This document shows, piece after piece, positions 16,114 to 26,620 of a stretch of DNA of 64,000 nt. A program made the position numbers and the translations under genes. Source of the stretch: Novosphingobium sp. SG707 (GTDB lineage Bacteria; Pseudomonadota; Alphaproteobacteria; Sphingomonadales; Sphingomonadaceae); contig NZ_JAAZQL010000001.1 of the NCBI RefSeq assembly GCF_012275515.1, positions 62,001 to 126,000 of the forward strand, read 5' to 3'. The notes below the pieces were generated by a model. The model saw nothing but the letters and a program-made list of their open reading frames with translations, made no database searches and was not told the origin of the DNA. The first letter of the stretch is position 1, and every line of letters begins with the position of its first letter.

Positions 16114-18932
16114 TGTCCGATCTCGATAAGCTGCGAATTCGATTTGGTCGGTTTCTGGTCATCTTGCTTTGGCTGCACATTCCCGTGCTCGCGGCGGTCG
16201 CCTTTGTTGTCGGTCGTCCGCCCCTCGCGGCCGGTCTGGCGGGCGCGCTTCTTGCAGGCGCCTATCATCTGACCTGGTGGCGGCATGGGATTACCCCTGC
16301 CACGCGCTATCTCTCCGCTGTTGCGCTGATGGGCGAACCGGCCTTGCTGGTCTATCTGCTGGCCGGTCACCCGTGGCAGATGGACATGCACATGTATTTC
16401 TTTGCGCTTCTGGCGCTGACCATCGCCTGGTGTGACTGGCGCGTGGTGGTGGTGGGCGCCGTGGCCATTGCCATACATCACATCATGCTGGACTTCCTGT
16501 TGCCTCTGGCCGTTTTCGCCGATGGAGCGGACGTTGGCCGGGTCGGCCTGCATGCCGGGATCGTTGCCTTGCAGACCGGGGTGCTGGTCTGGCTGAGCAG
16601 GACGCTGGTTGAAAGCTTTGCCCTCAACAATGAGGCGCTGCGCGAAAGGACGCTGGAGGCCGAGGAGGCCAATCGGGCAAAGAGCTTGTTCCTGGCCAAT
16701 ATGAGCCATGAAATCCGTACGCCGATGAACGCCATTCTGGGATTTTGCCATCTGGCCTTGCGCACGGACATGACGCCAAAGCAGCAGGATTATGTTTCCA
16801 AGATCAACGGCGCGGGACTGTCCCTTTTACGGCTGATCAACGACATCCTCGATTTCTCCAAGATCGAGGCGGGCAAGCTCTCGCTGGAAATTGCCCCCTT
16901 CGACCTGCGTGCCGCGCTCGAAGGCCAACTGGCCATTGCCTCGGTGGAGGCCGCCAAAAAGCGCGTTGCTGTCGAGCTCGTCATGGATCCCACCGTGCCC
17001 GCCACGCTGCTGGGCGATTGTCTGCGCCTCAACCAGATCGTGCTGAACGTGGTCAGCAACGCTGTAAAGTTCACCGAAAACGGCACGGTTACGGTCACAG
17101 TCGACCTTTCGGCGCGGCATGGGGCGTCGGTGTCGCTTGAAATCTCGGTCAGGGATACGGGCATTGGTATGACGCCCGAACAGCAGGCCCGGCTGTTTCA
17201 CTCCTTCACCCAGGCCGACAGTTCGACCACGCGCCGATTTGGCGGCACGGGTCTTGGCCTTGCCATCAGCAAGCAACTGGTCGAGTTGATGGGGGGGCAT
17301 ATCGGGGTCGAAAGCAGCCCCGGGCAAGGGACGACGGTCACTTTTACCCTGATGTTGCAGGCCGATGACGCCGCGCCGTCGGTGCAGGACATGCCTTCGC
17401 CTGAACTTAAACGGTTGCGTGTGCTGATCGCTGATGACAACCCGGCCTCGCGCGAGATCCTGCAGGCCATGTTCACGGCATGGTCGATGAACGTCGATGT
17501 CGTCGCGTCGGGCAAGGAGGTCCTGGGCGCCCTTGTGACGGCTGCGGCCGACGCGGTGCCTTATGATCTGGTTCTGATGGATTGGAGGATGCCGGACATG
17601 AACGGCATCGAAACCGCCCGCGCCATCCGCCGGGATCTTTACCTGGCGAAAGTGCCCAGCGTGTTTCTGGTCACAGCCCACGGGCATGACGAGGTCAGGG
17701 CCGAGGCGGAGACAGCTAACATCGCCGCCGTGCTGATCAAGCCGATCGCTCCGGCAACGATGCTGGCAACAATGAACACATTGTTCGGTGCAGAGCAATC
17801 CGGCCCTCCGGTCGATGACGGTCAGGCCGGGACGGTTCCGATGGTGGCAGCCCATCTGCGCGGCCTTCGCGTTCTCGTGGCCGAGGACAACCAGATCAAT
17901 CGCGAGATTGCGATTGAGTTGCTGATGGATGCCGGTTTGCAGGTCGAGGTCGCCGAAAATGGCTGCATCGCCTTGGAGCGCATCAGGGATGCGGCCGAGC
18001 CCTTCGACGCCATCCTGATGGATGTGCAAATGCCGGAAATGGACGGAATCGAAGCGACTGTGCGCATCCGCCAAATCCATCCGACCGAGCGTTTGCCGAT
18101 CATCGCCATGACCGCCCATGCCTATGAGGCCGAACGGCAGCGCTGTTTGGATGCGGGCATGAATGATCATATTCCCAAGCCGGTCGATCCTGCATTGCTC
18201 GTCAGGAAGCTGGACCTTTGGTTGAAGCCGCGCCCGTCTCAAGCAGGTTTTGTCGAGACAGCAAGCCCGATTGTGATGCCGATCAAGGCCGATATCCTGC
18301 CTGACCACCTGCCTCCGTTCGGCATCAAGGCGGCGCTGGTGCGCGTCAACGGCAAGCGGGCGCTGCTGCGAAAGCTCATCGTTGATTTCGGCGACACTTT
18401 CGCCACAGTCATTTCGACGCTTCGCGCCCAGATCTCCGCTGGTGATCTGGGCGAGGCGCGGCGCCTTGCCCATACATTGAAGGGCATTGCGGGCACGCTG
18501 GAGGTGGGCGCTGTTGCCGAAGCGGCCAAGCGCATGGAAGCCGCGCTGGCCCAATCCGATCTCAGCCGGATCGATGAGCTGATTGATGGGCTTGAACAGG
18601 CTATCCTGCCCGCGCTCACCGCCTCGGCAACGCTCAAGGGGATGCAGCAGCCGACTTTGACGCAGTCAGACGTACAACTCGATTATTCCGAATGGGCTTC
18701 GAAGATCGAAGAGATTCGCGGTCTGCTGCGGCGCCGAAGCCTTGGTGCTCGCAAAGCTTTTCAGGAACTTGAGGAGACGCTCGGCACAAGGCCTGAAGCT
18801 GGAGGACTGCATGCGGTCAAGGCCGCGCTCGCCAGACTCAATTTCGAAGAGGCCTTGACGCAACTGGATCTGGTGCCGGGCGCGGATAACCGAGAATGCG
18901 GGGCGGCGCCTTTGGCGGCGGCGAACTCGTAA
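16113..18932 (+). CDS. Hybrid sensor histidine kinase (TM sensor-HisKA-HATPase-REC-REC-Hpt)
   Basis: 939 residues. About six membrane segments fill residues 10-170, then a coiled coil and HisKA with the phospho-acceptor H199 ([11 protein letters not shown]). The HATPase follows, with N ([10 protein letters not shown]), G1 (DTGIGM) and G2 ([10 protein letters not shown]) boxes. Two receiver domains come next ([12 protein letters not shown] with an acceptor in [21 protein letters not shown] with an acceptor in ILMDVQMPE), then a C-terminal Hpt domain ([15 protein letters not shown]). The second REC domain is the better conserved. The layout is that of a BarA/ArcB-like phosphorelay. Start and stop overlap both neighbours (TGATG, TAATG). 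The likely output is the adjacent REC-GGDEF protein. The signal is unknown. Confidence 0.9.
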   Translation: MSDLDKLRIRFGRFLVILLWLHIPVLAAVAFVVGRPPLAAGLAGALLAGAYHLTWWRHGITPATRYLSAVALMGEPALLVYLLAGHPWQMDMHMYFFALLALTIAWCDWRVVVVGAVAIAIHHIMLDFLLPLAVFADGADVGRVGLHAGIVALQTGVLVWLSRTLVESFALNNEALRERTLEAEEANRAKSLFLANMSHEIRTPMNAILGFCHLALRTDMTPKQQDYVSKINGAGLSLLRLINDILDFSKIEAGKLSLEIAPFDLRAALEGQLAIASVEAAKKRVAVELVMDPTVPATLLGDCLRLNQIVLNVVSNAVKFTENGTVTVTVDLSARHGASVSLEISVRDTGIGMTPEQQARLFHSFTQADSSTTRRFGGTGLGLAISKQLVELMGGHIGVESSPGQGTTVTFTLMLQADDAAPSVQDMPSPELKRLRVLIADDNPASREILQAMFTAWSMNVDVVASGKEVLGALVTAAADAVPYDLVLMDWRMPDMNGIETARAIRRDLYLAKVPSVFLVTAHGHDEVRAEAETANIAAVLIKPIAPATMLATMNTLFGAEQSGPPVDDGQAGTVPMVAAHLRGLRVLVAEDNQINREIAIELLMDAGLQVEVAENGCIALERIRDAAEPFDAILMDVQMPEMDGIEATVRIRQIHPTERLPIIAMTAHAYEAERQRCLDAGMNDHIPKPVDPALLVRKLDLWLKPRPSQAGFVETASPIVMPIKADILPDHLPPFGIKAALVRVNGKRALLRKLIVDFGDTFATVISTLRAQISAGDLGEARRLAHTLKGIAGTLEVGAVAEAAKRMEAALAQSDLSRIDELIDGLEQAILPALTASATLKGMQQPTLTQSDVQLDYSEWASKIEEIRGLLRRRSLGARKAFQELEETLGTRPEAGGLHAVKAALARLNFEEALTQLDLVPGADNRECGAAPLAAANS

Positions 18933-19909
18933 TGGGCCGGCCCCTGGTTCTTATCGTCGATGACGAGGTCTCGAATATCGAGATCATGAATGCGGCGCTG
19001 GAGGATGATTATGAGATTTGTTTCGCCACATCCGGCGAAGAGGCCATAACCGTCGCGCAGACGAGCCTTCCCGACCTGATTTTGCTGGACGTGCTCATGC
19101 CGGGCACGGACGGGTACGAGGTTTGCCGTAGATGCAAGGCAGATCCGTTGATCGCTGATGTCCCGATCATCTTCACCACCGGGCTTGGTGACGAGGAGTC
19201 CGAGGCGAACGGGCTTTTGCTCGGCGCGATCGACTATATCGTCAAGCCGATCCACCCAGCTATCGTGCGTGCACGCGTTCATAATCATATCGAACTGAAG
19301 CGCATGCGCGATCAACTTGCCCAACTGGCGGTTACCGACGCGTTGACGGGTCTGAGCAATCGCCGTCGCCTCGAGCAGACCCTCGATGTGGAAATCGCCA
19401 GACTTTCACGCACCGACGACTGGCTCTCGGTTATCATGCTCGACATAGACTTCTTCAAGCAATTCAATGACGCCTATGGCCATCCCGAAGGTGATAACTG
19501 CATCGTGATGATCGCGGCGGCGCTGCAACGCGCAGTTCGGCGGGCCTCGGATCTGACCGCCCGCTATGGCGGCGAAGAGTTTGCCTGCGTTCTGCCTGCT
19601 ACCGATCACGACGCGGCGATGATTGTGGCAAACTCCATCATGGAGCAGGTCCGTTCGCTGGGTATACCGCACAGGAACTCGGGGGTTGGCCCCTATGTGA
19701 CCGTCAGCGTGGGTATCGCGTCAGCTCGGTGCAGGCCGGGATTGACACGGGACCTTTGGGTCAAGGTCGCAGACAATCAGCTCTATCTCGCCAAGGTCGC
19801 CGGGAGGAACAAGATCACGGGGACCGTGTTTGGGATCGAAGACAGCAAGCAGCTTGAATATGCAACAAAGGCAATGCCTTCGACATCGTTCTTGCCACGC
19901 TTGACGTAA
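18932..19909 (+). CDS. Response regulator with GGDEF diguanylate cyclase domain
   Basis: 325 residues, PleD/WspR-like. An N-terminal receiver domain (LIVDDEVSN; acceptor in LILLDVLMPG) is joined to a GGDEF domain. The active site is GGEEF at about residues 213-217, so cyclase activity is expected. The RxxD inhibitory site (RASD) lies five residues before it and is intact, so c-di-GMP feedback is likely. The ATG overlaps the kinase stop as TAATG. The pair should link the sensed signal to c-di-GMP level. Confidence 0.92.
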   Translation: MGRPLVLIVDDEVSNIEIMNAALEDDYEICFATSGEEAITVAQTSLPDLILLDVLMPGTDGYEVCRRCKADPLIADVPIIFTTGLGDEESEANGLLLGAIDYIVKPIHPAIVRARVHNHIELKRMRDQLAQLAVTDALTGLSNRRRLEQTLDVEIARLSRTDDWLSVIMLDIDFFKQFNDAYGHPEGDNCIVMIAAALQRAVRRASDLTARYGGEEFACVLPATDHDAAMIVANSIMEQVRSLGIPHRNSGVGPYVTVSVGIASARCRPGLTRDLWVKVADNQLYLAKVAGRNKITGTVFGIEDSKQLEYATKAMPSTSFLPRLT

Positions 19910-19973
19910 GGTTTTGCCAACTGCGGCGCGATCAATTTTACCGCGTAGGTGAGGCGCCCCAGGCTTCTCCGCT

Positions 19974-21272
19974 TTATGTCGCCGGAGAAGCCTGCCCCGC
20001 CTGTGCCTGAGGAAAGGCGGCAAAGAAGGCGTTGCGCACTTCGGTCTGTGCCCCGGCCGCGATTTTGGCGGGCGTGGCGCCGCGCACATTGGCCAGATCA
20101 GGCCGCGCCCCGGCCCGCGCCATCGCCATGAACATCGCGGCCAGGTCCGCCGCAGGCCTGCTGCCCGCCAGCACATGCAGCGCGCTGTTTCCTTTGGCAT
20201 CGACCAGTTCCGGCTTGGGCAGGGCGGCCAGAGCCACTTCCAGCGCGGCCAGTGTCCGGCTGCGGGCCGCCGCGATCAACAGGTTCTCGCCATCCTGCGC
20301 CACGAAATCCGCTTTGGCTCCTGCCGCAATCAGCGCTTTCATCGCCTCGGCCTGCCCGGCTTCGGCGGCCATGAGCAGCGGCACTTTGGGCGGCACCGGC
20401 GGCGGCGCCACACCGAAATTGGCCTCGGTCACCCATGTGATGCGCGAGAAGCCGGATAGCCCCTCCACCGCCGCGCCCCGCGCGATCAGCAGACGGACGA
20501 GGCCCACATCTCCCCCGGCGGCGGCCCGGTGCAGCAATTGCCAGCCTTCGCGGTCACGCTCATTCAGATCGACGCCCCCGTGTTCGATCAACAGGCGCAA
20601 CACCTCCCAGCGCCCCTGATAGGCGGCCAATTGCGCCGCGCTGGTGTTTTCCGGCCCGCGCACCGTTGCATCCGCCCCCGCCGCCAACAAGGCCGAGACC
20701 GCCGCAACATCCCCCGATTTCACCGCAAAGAGCAAAGGAGTAAAACCACCCTGCGACACCGCTCTTGCCGAAGCCCCGGCCCGGAGCAGAGCCGAAACCG
20801 CCTCTGCCCGGCCGGAGGATGCCGCCCACATCAAAGGTGTTTGCCCCCGCGCATCGCGCAGATCGACCTCGCCATGGGCCATCCGCTCCACCACCGAGGC
20901 AGGCGCGAAACGGGCGCACAGATGCAGGGGCGTGGCGCCGTCACTGCGTGCGCGTCGCGGGTCGGCCCCGGCATCCAGCAAAGCCCCGATCATGCCCGCA
21001 TCGCCCATTTCGCAGGCCAGCCATAATGCGCCCACGCCATCCTGATCCACGGCATTGACCTGCGCCCCGGCCCGGATCAGCGCGCGGACTGCCCCGCGAT
21101 CCTGATGCGACACGGCCAGCATCAGCGGCGTTTCGCCATAGGCCAGAGGGCGATTGGCCTGTGCCAGCGAGGCCGCCACCCCGCGCTCGTCACCCAGACG
21201 TATCGCGTCGGCCAATTCCTGCGCCTGAACCGGCGCGGCCACAAGCGCGGCCAACAGCCAAACCTTACGCAA
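19974..21272 (-). CDS. Exported ankyrin-repeat protein
   Basis: About 432 residues with a signal peptide (RKVWLLAALVAAPVQAQE) and roughly ten ankyrin repeats of the type GxTPLxxAxxxGxxxxVxxLLxxGA. A proline-rich break (VAPPPVPPKVP) sits near the middle. The TTG at 21272 is preferred: AAGGAA lies upstream and it puts the basic residues at the signal start. An ATG at 21308 is also possible. The gene overlaps the end of the DUF1552 gene by eight bases, so the three genes 25094-19974 form one operon. Ankyrin proteins mediate protein contacts; here it would act in the periplasm with the two exported DUF proteins. Confidence 0.85.
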   Translation of the reverse strand: MRKVWLLAALVAAPVQAQELADAIRLGDERGVAASLAQANRPLAYGETPLMLAVSHQDRGAVRALIRAGAQVNAVDQDGVGALWLACEMGDAGMIGALLDAGADPRRARSDGATPLHLCARFAPASVVERMAHGEVDLRDARGQTPLMWAASSGRAEAVSALLRAGASARAVSQGGFTPLLFAVKSGDVAAVSALLAAGADATVRGPENTSAAQLAAYQGRWEVLRLLIEHGGVDLNERDREGWQLLHRAAAGGDVGLVRLLIARGAAVEGLSGFSRITWVTEANFGVAPPPVPPKVPLLMAAEAGQAEAMKALIAAGAKADFVAQDGENLLIAAARSRTLAALEVALAALPKPELVDAKGNSALHVLAGSRPAADLAAMFMAMARAGARPDLANVRGATPAKIAAGAQTEVRNAFFAAFPQAQAGQASPAT

Positions 21273-22599
21273 GGGCCAATTCCTTGAGCGCGCCGGTGCT
21301 GTCGCCAAATTTTTCGACAGACATCCCCACCGCCTGCAGCCCGGTCAGCAGCAGGTTCGACATGGTGGTGCCCTTTTCCACCCGCGCATGGCCGATATGG
21401 CGCACCAATCCGCCCGCGACCACGATGGGCAGGTCCATGAAATCATGATCGTTGGAATCGCCAAAGGCCGATCCGCGCAGCACGAAACTGGTGTCGAGCA
21501 GGCTGGCCTCGCCATCGCGCGCACTGTCCAGCTTGTCCAGCAGATAGGCAAAATAGGTCATGTGATAGCGGTTGATCTGCGCCAGTTTTGTCTTCTTCTC
21601 CGCCATCTGTCCGTGATGGCTGAGCATGTGGTGGGAATCGGGCACGCCGATCTCGGGATAGGTGCGGTTGCTGATTTCGCGCCCGGCCATAAAGGTGGCG
21701 ACGCGCGTGATGTCGGCCTGCATGGCCAGCACCTGAAGATCCAGCATCAGGCGGACATGCTCATCGAAACTGTCGGGAATGCCCGCCGGACGCTCGATCC
21801 CGGCCTGCGCCATCGGGGTGTTGGCGGCGCGCTGGATGCGGCGCTCGATGTCGCGCGTAGCGGTCAGGTATTCGTCCAGCTTTCTCCGGTCCTCCATGCC
21901 CAATTGCCGGTTCAGCCTTGCCGCATCTTCGCGCACGAAGTCGAGCAGGCTGGCCTGACGGCGCAACCTCGCGGCCTGCGCGGCGGCATCCACCGCATCG
22001 CCATCACCAAACATCCGCTCGAAAATCTCGGCTGGATTGGCCGCCACCGGCAGGGGCACCGTCGGGTTCATCCACGAAAGCCCGTTGGTATAGGCGCAGC
22101 TGTAGCCGATGTCACAGCTGCCCAGCAGGCTGGGCTGATCGATCCCCGCCTCGATCGAGGGCAGAGCCGTGGCATCGCCCAGATGGCGGGCATAGGCCTG
22201 ATCCATCGAAATGGCGCAGCGGATGTCGGTGCCCTCGGTCTGGCGGACATGGGTGCCGGTCAGGAAAGCCGGGCACGACCGCCCGTGGCCCGCCGAAAGA
22301 TCGCCCATCGCGGCTGCCTGCGGATGGCCAAGGCCGGTGATCACGCTCATCCGGCTTTTGAATTTTTCCAACGGGCCAAGGGTGGGTGTCAGCGCATAAT
22401 CCATCCCTGTTGCGGCGGGACGGAACTGGTCCATCATCATGCCGTTGGGCGTATAGAAAACGAACAACCGGCGCGGTCGGGCCATGCGGTCGGCGGCCTT
22501 GGCCGACGGCGCCATCGCCTCCAGAAAAGGCAGGGCCATGGCGGCGCCTGCCCCGCGCAGCAGGGTGCGGCGGGAAAGGTTGGGGCGCGGGATCATCAT
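21265..22599 (-). CDS. DUF1552 protein with Tat signal
   Basis: 444 residues. The N-terminus is a twin-arginine signal (SRRTLLRGAGAAMALPFLEA). The body carries DUF1552 features: RLFVFYTPNGMMMDQFRP, AGHGRSCPAFLTG and SHHMLSHHG. The fold is related to the alkaline-phosphatase-like DUF1501 group, which is common in planctomycetes and gammaproteobacteria, but no activity is established. Its ATG overlaps the stop of the DUF1592 gene (ATGA), so they are co-translated. The two families very often occur as neighbours, pointing to a shared periplasmic role that may involve binding or oxidation of a polymer. That role is inference. Confidence 0.88.
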   Translation of the reverse strand: MMIPRPNLSRRTLLRGAGAAMALPFLEAMAPSAKAADRMARPRRLFVFYTPNGMMMDQFRPAATGMDYALTPTLGPLEKFKSRMSVITGLGHPQAAAMGDLSAGHGRSCPAFLTGTHVRQTEGTDIRCAISMDQAYARHLGDATALPSIEAGIDQPSLLGSCDIGYSCAYTNGLSWMNPTVPLPVAANPAEIFERMFGDGDAVDAAAQAARLRRQASLLDFVREDAARLNRQLGMEDRRKLDEYLTATRDIERRIQRAANTPMAQAGIERPAGIPDSFDEHVRLMLDLQVLAMQADITRVATFMAGREISNRTYPEIGVPDSHHMLSHHGQMAEKKTKLAQINRYHMTYFAYLLDKLDSARDGEASLLDTSFVLRGSAFGDSNDHDFMDLPIVVAGGLVRHIGHARVEKGTTMSNLLLTGLQAVGMSVEKFGDSTGALKELALA

Positions 22600-25094
22600 G
22601 GGCGAAGGCTCCCCCCGTTTGTGTTCAAGGTGGTGGTGTTCAAGGTCATCTGCGCGGCTCCGACGGGCACTTTGCGCAGGCGGAAGGCATCGGACAGAAC
22701 AATGCCGCGAATGACGGTGCGGATGCGGAAATTGTCGGCTTCGGCCATGCGGGCGATGGTGCGGATCTGGGGCCGGTCGCCCGCAATGATCCCGCGCCCC
22801 AGCGCATAGGTCATCAGTTTTTCGGTGAAGGCCTGCGTAAACTGATCCTTGCGCGCCAGCAGGATGCGGCGCAGCCCCGGCAGGCCCGCAAACCGCGTGC
22901 CGTCAGGCAAGGTGGCGCCGGCGTCGATCACCTGCCCCGCATCCATCGTGCGGCGCGCGCCGATGGCATCATAATTTTCCATGGCAAAACCGATCGGGTC
23001 CATCCGCACATGACATGCCGCGCAGGCCGGATCGGCGCGGTGCAGTTCGAGTTGTTCGCGCGCGGAAAGCAGTTTGCCGTCATGGGTGGTTTTCAGCGCG
23101 GGCACATCGGGCGGCGGCGGAGGCGGCGGCGAGGAAAGCAGGTTTTCCAGCACCCATTTGCCACGCTTCACCACGCTGGTGTGATTGCCATAGGAGGTGA
23201 CGGTCAGGATGCTGGCCTGTCCCAGCAATCCGCCCCGGCCCCAGCGCGGATCGAGCGCCACCTTGCGCATGACGGTGCCGCGCACGCCGGGAATGCCGTA
23301 ATGTTCGGCCAGGCGCTGGTTGAGGAAGGTGTAATCGCTGGAGAGGAAGTCGAGCAGGCTGCCGTTGGTTTTGACCAGATGGGCAAAGAACAATTCGGTT
23401 TCCGCCGCCATCGCGCCGCGCAGCCGCGTGTCGAATTGCGGGAAGACATCGGTATCGGGGCGCTGCTGATCCAGATTGCGCAGATAGAGCCACTGGCCCG
23501 CAAAGTGTTGCGTCAACGCCTTGGCGCGCGGATCATCCAGCATCCGCATCGCCTGCGCGGCCAGAACATCCGGCCGGTGCAGTTGATGCGTTTCGGCCAG
23601 CCGCAGCAGGGTTTCATCGGGCAGGCTGCTCCACAGGAACAGCGAGAGACGCGTGGCCAGATCGCGGTCCGCCACGGGATGGATGGTGCCGGGGGCGCCC
23701 CCCGCCGGATCGCTCTCGGCCTGAAACAGGAAATGAGGCGAGACCAGCAGCGCCGCCACGCCCGCCTCTATCCCGCGCTCAAACTGGCCGCTGGCGGCGC
23801 GTTCATCGTTATAGGCGTGCAGCAGAGGCGAAAGATCATCCGGGGAGATCGTGCGGCGATAGGCACGCCGGGCCAGCCTCCCCAGAATTTGCCTTGCGCA
23901 GCCATCTTCCTGCGCCGCATCGGCCGGGTGGCAGGTAAAGATGCGACGTCGGCTTGGCGTGTCCTGCGCCCCGGTGATGGCGGTCGGCCCCGCCACGTCC
24001 ACTTCCATCACATCGCGCGGGAAATTCTGCTGCGCATAACGGTCCGAAAGCCGATAGGAGGGCACCATCAGCGTGGCCGCCCGCCGCCCGTCCACCAGGA
24101 CATCCAGCGGCAGCATCACCGGTTTGTTCACCGGCAGCGGCACTTCATCCAGATTGTTGCGCAGGAACTGGACGCTTTCATCGGGCGCCACCTCGCGGCG
24201 GAAGGCCATGCCGATCCGGTGCGCCCCCGCCCCCAGCCGCACCCGCGCACTCACCCGGTCCTGGGGCAGACGGTCGCTTTCATTATTGGTGTTGGCGTTG
24301 AGCCAGCCCACCACATCATAATCGCCCGCCGCCCGGGCATAGAAATCCATGATCCCGCCCCCGCGCGAGGCGGGCGGCAAATCCTCGCTCATCCTTTCAT
24401 TATAGGCCGGGCGGCCCGAATTCATGATCGAACCGTCCTTGGGCACGATATAGCTGGCAACCGAGGGGCGCGGGCGGTCGATCCCGGTGGCCAGACGCGC
24501 CACCTTGGTGCCCACCGCCACATAGCGTTCGACCAGCGTGGGCGAGACAGACAGAACATCGGCGATATTGTCGAAACCATAGCCCGAATTGTCCTGCGGC
24601 AATTCGCGCGAGACATCGACATGGAGCGCCAGCAGATCGCGCACGGCGGCTGCATATTCCACCCGGTTCAAACGCCGCAGCGTGGCCCGGCCCGGATCGG
24701 GATGGACTGCAGCAAAGGCATCGCGCCCCGCAGCCACCCAGCGCACAAAGGCGGCGCGCATTTCGGGCGATGGCTGGCGCTTGGTGTGGGGGGGCATTTC
24801 ATCCTGCGACACTTTGCGCAGGATTGCCTCCCAGATTTCGGCCCGCCTGCCCTGCGGTATGTCATCCCCGCGCAGGTCGTCGAAAGAGAGCGATCCGGCC
24901 TCGTCAATATCGTTGTGGCACGAGGCGCAGTAATCCTCGACCATCGACAGCGCGGCCTTGTCGTTGAAGGCCAGCGCCAGATGGGGCGACGCCGCAGGGG
25001 TTTGCGCCGAATGCAGGGCGCCTGTGGTCGCCAGCGCCAACAGGCTGGTCATCAGGCCCGCCCGTCCGAAATGGTTTGCCCCGATGCGGCGCAT
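22596..25094 (-). CDS. DUF1592/DUF1588/DUF1587/DUF1585 multidomain exported cytochrome
   Basis: About 832 residues. After a signal-like N-terminus comes a cytochrome-type motif CASCH, then DUF1587 (ATLRRLNRVEYAAAVRDLL), DUF1595 (ARQILGRLARRAYRRTIS), DUF1592 (GVAALLVSPHFLFQAE), DUF1588 (RGGLLGQASILTVTSYGN, with a second CxxCH in CAACHVRMDPIGFAMENYD) and DUF1585 (TQAFTEKLMTYALGRG). The order is that of planctomycete-type Cyt proteins. Two heme motifs suggest electron transfer at the periplasm. The start is uncertain; an ATG at 25145 would add 17 residues. It is the first gene of the DUF1592-DUF1552-ankyrin operon. Confidence 0.85.
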   Translation of the reverse strand: MRRIGANHFGRAGLMTSLLALATTGALHSAQTPAASPHLALAFNDKAALSMVEDYCASCHNDIDEAGSLSFDDLRGDDIPQGRRAEIWEAILRKVSQDEMPPHTKRQPSPEMRAAFVRWVAAGRDAFAAVHPDPGRATLRRLNRVEYAAAVRDLLALHVDVSRELPQDNSGYGFDNIADVLSVSPTLVERYVAVGTKVARLATGIDRPRPSVASYIVPKDGSIMNSGRPAYNERMSEDLPPASRGGGIMDFYARAAGDYDVVGWLNANTNNESDRLPQDRVSARVRLGAGAHRIGMAFRREVAPDESVQFLRNNLDEVPLPVNKPVMLPLDVLVDGRRAATLMVPSYRLSDRYAQQNFPRDVMEVDVAGPTAITGAQDTPSRRRIFTCHPADAAQEDGCARQILGRLARRAYRRTISPDDLSPLLHAYNDERAASGQFERGIEAGVAALLVSPHFLFQAESDPAGGAPGTIHPVADRDLATRLSLFLWSSLPDETLLRLAETHQLHRPDVLAAQAMRMLDDPRAKALTQHFAGQWLYLRNLDQQRPDTDVFPQFDTRLRGAMAAETELFFAHLVKTNGSLLDFLSSDYTFLNQRLAEHYGIPGVRGTVMRKVALDPRWGRGGLLGQASILTVTSYGNHTSVVKRGKWVLENLLSSPPPPPPPDVPALKTTHDGKLLSAREQLELHRADPACAACHVRMDPIGFAMENYDAIGARRTMDAGQVIDAGATLPDGTRFAGLPGLRRILLARKDQFTQAFTEKLMTYALGRGIIAGDRPQIRTIARMAEADNFRIRTVIRGIVLSDAFRLRKVPVGAAQMTLNTTTLNTNGGSLRP

Positions 25095-25269
25095 GCTATG
25101 CAGATCCCGATGGTTGGTATGGCGCGTCCCTGTGCGGCGCGGCATCGGGCTAATCGCTTGCGGCGTTGCCGTCTATTGCCGTTATTGCCATAAGCTGTAC
25201 GCAAAAATAGAGCGCCCCTTGTGGCGTCAGGCCCTTCCAGGCTGCATGCCGCTGCCACAGGTCAGTTTT

Positions 25270-25881
25270 TCAGCCATGATGAAGTTCTTCCAATTCCACA
25301 ACGCGGGCGCGCAACCGGTCAATTTCAGCCAGCAGGGGCCGAGTGGCTTCTGCAATCTGCGCCTCTGTGAAGCGGGGTGTGATATGCTGAGGGCAATTCC
25401 AGTCGAACCCGACGATATCGATCACGAAGGCCCTCTCTCCTTCGGCATCGTAACCGGGTACCATCAAGGCGGCGACCTTTTCGGGATCGTCGGTGATATG
25501 GGCATGGCCGATCATCTTGAGCCGACGCCGGTTCGGATAGTCCATCAGGAACAGACATACCCGATCATCGGCGGCCAGGTTTGCGGTCGAAAGGTACTGT
25601 CGATTGCCGCGATAATCGGCAAAACCGATACTGTTGCCGGAGATCCGGCGCAAAAATCCTGCCGGTCCACCGCGATGCTGCACATAGGGCCAGCCACCTT
25701 CGCTGAGGCTGGCCAAATAGAAGCTGTCCCGCGCGGCGATGAAATCCAGTTCTCGATCGGTAAGAATATCCATCTTGCCCGCCTGGGCCTCCATGCGTGC
25801 ATAGGATGCCCGCGAACCGTCGACTTCCTGCAAGGCGCGCGAGCGTGGGCCAAACATGGTTTTGAAGAATGTGTGTGCCAT
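25270..25881 (-). CDS. Pyridoxamine 5'-phosphate oxidase-like flavoprotein
   Basis: 203 residues. The split-barrel core includes FYLASLSEGGWPYVQHRGGP and RVCLFLMDYPNRRRLKMIG, typical of the PNPOx-like FMN-binding family. A C-terminal helical tail follows (EIDRLRARVVELEEL). Family members reduce or bind flavin-type cofactors, but the substrate cannot be assigned. The ATG at 25881 follows GAGGAGG by ten bases; the frame also extends 29 codons upstream without conserved sequence. It stands alone between the DUF1592 operon and the TetR pair, on the same strand. Confidence 0.8.
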   Translation of the reverse strand: MAHTFFKTMFGPRSRALQEVDGSRASYARMEAQAGKMDILTDRELDFIAARDSFYLASLSEGGWPYVQHRGGPAGFLRRISGNSIGFADYRGNRQYLSTANLAADDRVCLFLMDYPNRRRLKMIGHAHITDDPEKVAALMVPGYDAEGERAFVIDIVGFDWNCPQHITPRFTEAQIAEATRPLLAEIDRLRARVVELEELHHG

Positions 25882-26038
25882 CGAAACTGGGCCTCCTCGG
25901 GCGCGTTCGATCAGCCCTGCACGAAGGCGAGCGGATCGGGATTGATCGTGAGCATACCGCAGAGCCAATCGGGCTAACCGCAGGCATTGTTCTGGAAGCG
26001 GGCATAGGCCAATCGCATAAGCGGCGGCTTACAGAGTG

Positions 26039-26620
26039 TCAGCCAAAGCGGCCGATTGTATCAAGCAAGGTCGACCGCAGGCGATGCACGATCCGTTGAA
26101 AGCTCGCCTCATCACCAAGCGCCCGTGCCAGGACGATGGCCCCCTGTATTCCGGAAACCGCCTCTTCAGCCAGATCCAGGGCCATCGCCGGAGGCACCTT
26201 CCCCGCTTCGAGACATTGGGCCAAAGCCGAAATCCAGCGTGCGAAGTAATCCTTCACCTTGATCGCGAAGGTCTCGCCCGAAGAGTTCAGCCCGAGGCAC
26301 CCCACCACGCATACTCTCCTCCCGGAGCGGAAATAGGCGGTCACGTCGTCAAACATGGCTGTAACAGCCGCTGCCGGATCAGACCCATGCTCCAACGGCG
26401 AGAAAATCGCTTTGGCGAACCAGCCGTCGATATTTTCAAGGACCGCCTCCATCATCTCCTCCTTCCCGCCGGGGAAGAAGTTGTAGAGGCTGCCTTTGCC
26501 AAGACCGGTGGCTTTGGACAGGGTGGCCAGGGTCGCGCCCTCGAAGCCGTGTTCACGGAAGGCTTCTGCCAGCGCCGGAATGGCACTTTCGCGATCAGTG
26601 AGGGCGCGCTTGGCTTTCAA
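26039..26620 (-). CDS. TetR-family transcriptional repressor
   Basis: 193 residues. The N-terminal HTH reads [21 protein letters not shown] followed by [10 protein letters not shown], as in the AcrR/TetR group. The C-terminal ligand domain contains two cysteines ([10 protein letters not shown]), a pattern seen in the TetR_C subfamily linked to DUF1348 or oxidative genes. Its ATG overlaps the stop of the DUF1348 gene (ATGA). A perfect double operator lies just upstream of that gene (27201-27236), so autorepression of the pair is likely. Confidence 0.88.
   Translation of the reverse strand: MKAKRALTDRESAIPALAEAFREHGFEGATLATLSKATGLGKGSLYNFFPGGKEEMMEAVLENIDGWFAKAIFSPLEHGSDPAAAVTAMFDDVTAYFRSGRRVCVVGCLGLNSSGETFAIKVKDYFARWISALAQCLEAGKVPPAMALDLAEEAVSGIQGAIVLARALGDEASFQRIVHRLRSTLLDTIGRFG

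Noticed and set aside
21388..22809. 473-codon plus-strand open frame
   Set aside because: Antisense to the DUF1552 gene; no domain and no ribosome site.
22386..25193. 935-codon plus-strand open frame
   Set aside because: Antisense to the DUF1592 gene, which carries several conserved domains; composition is that of a shadow frame.
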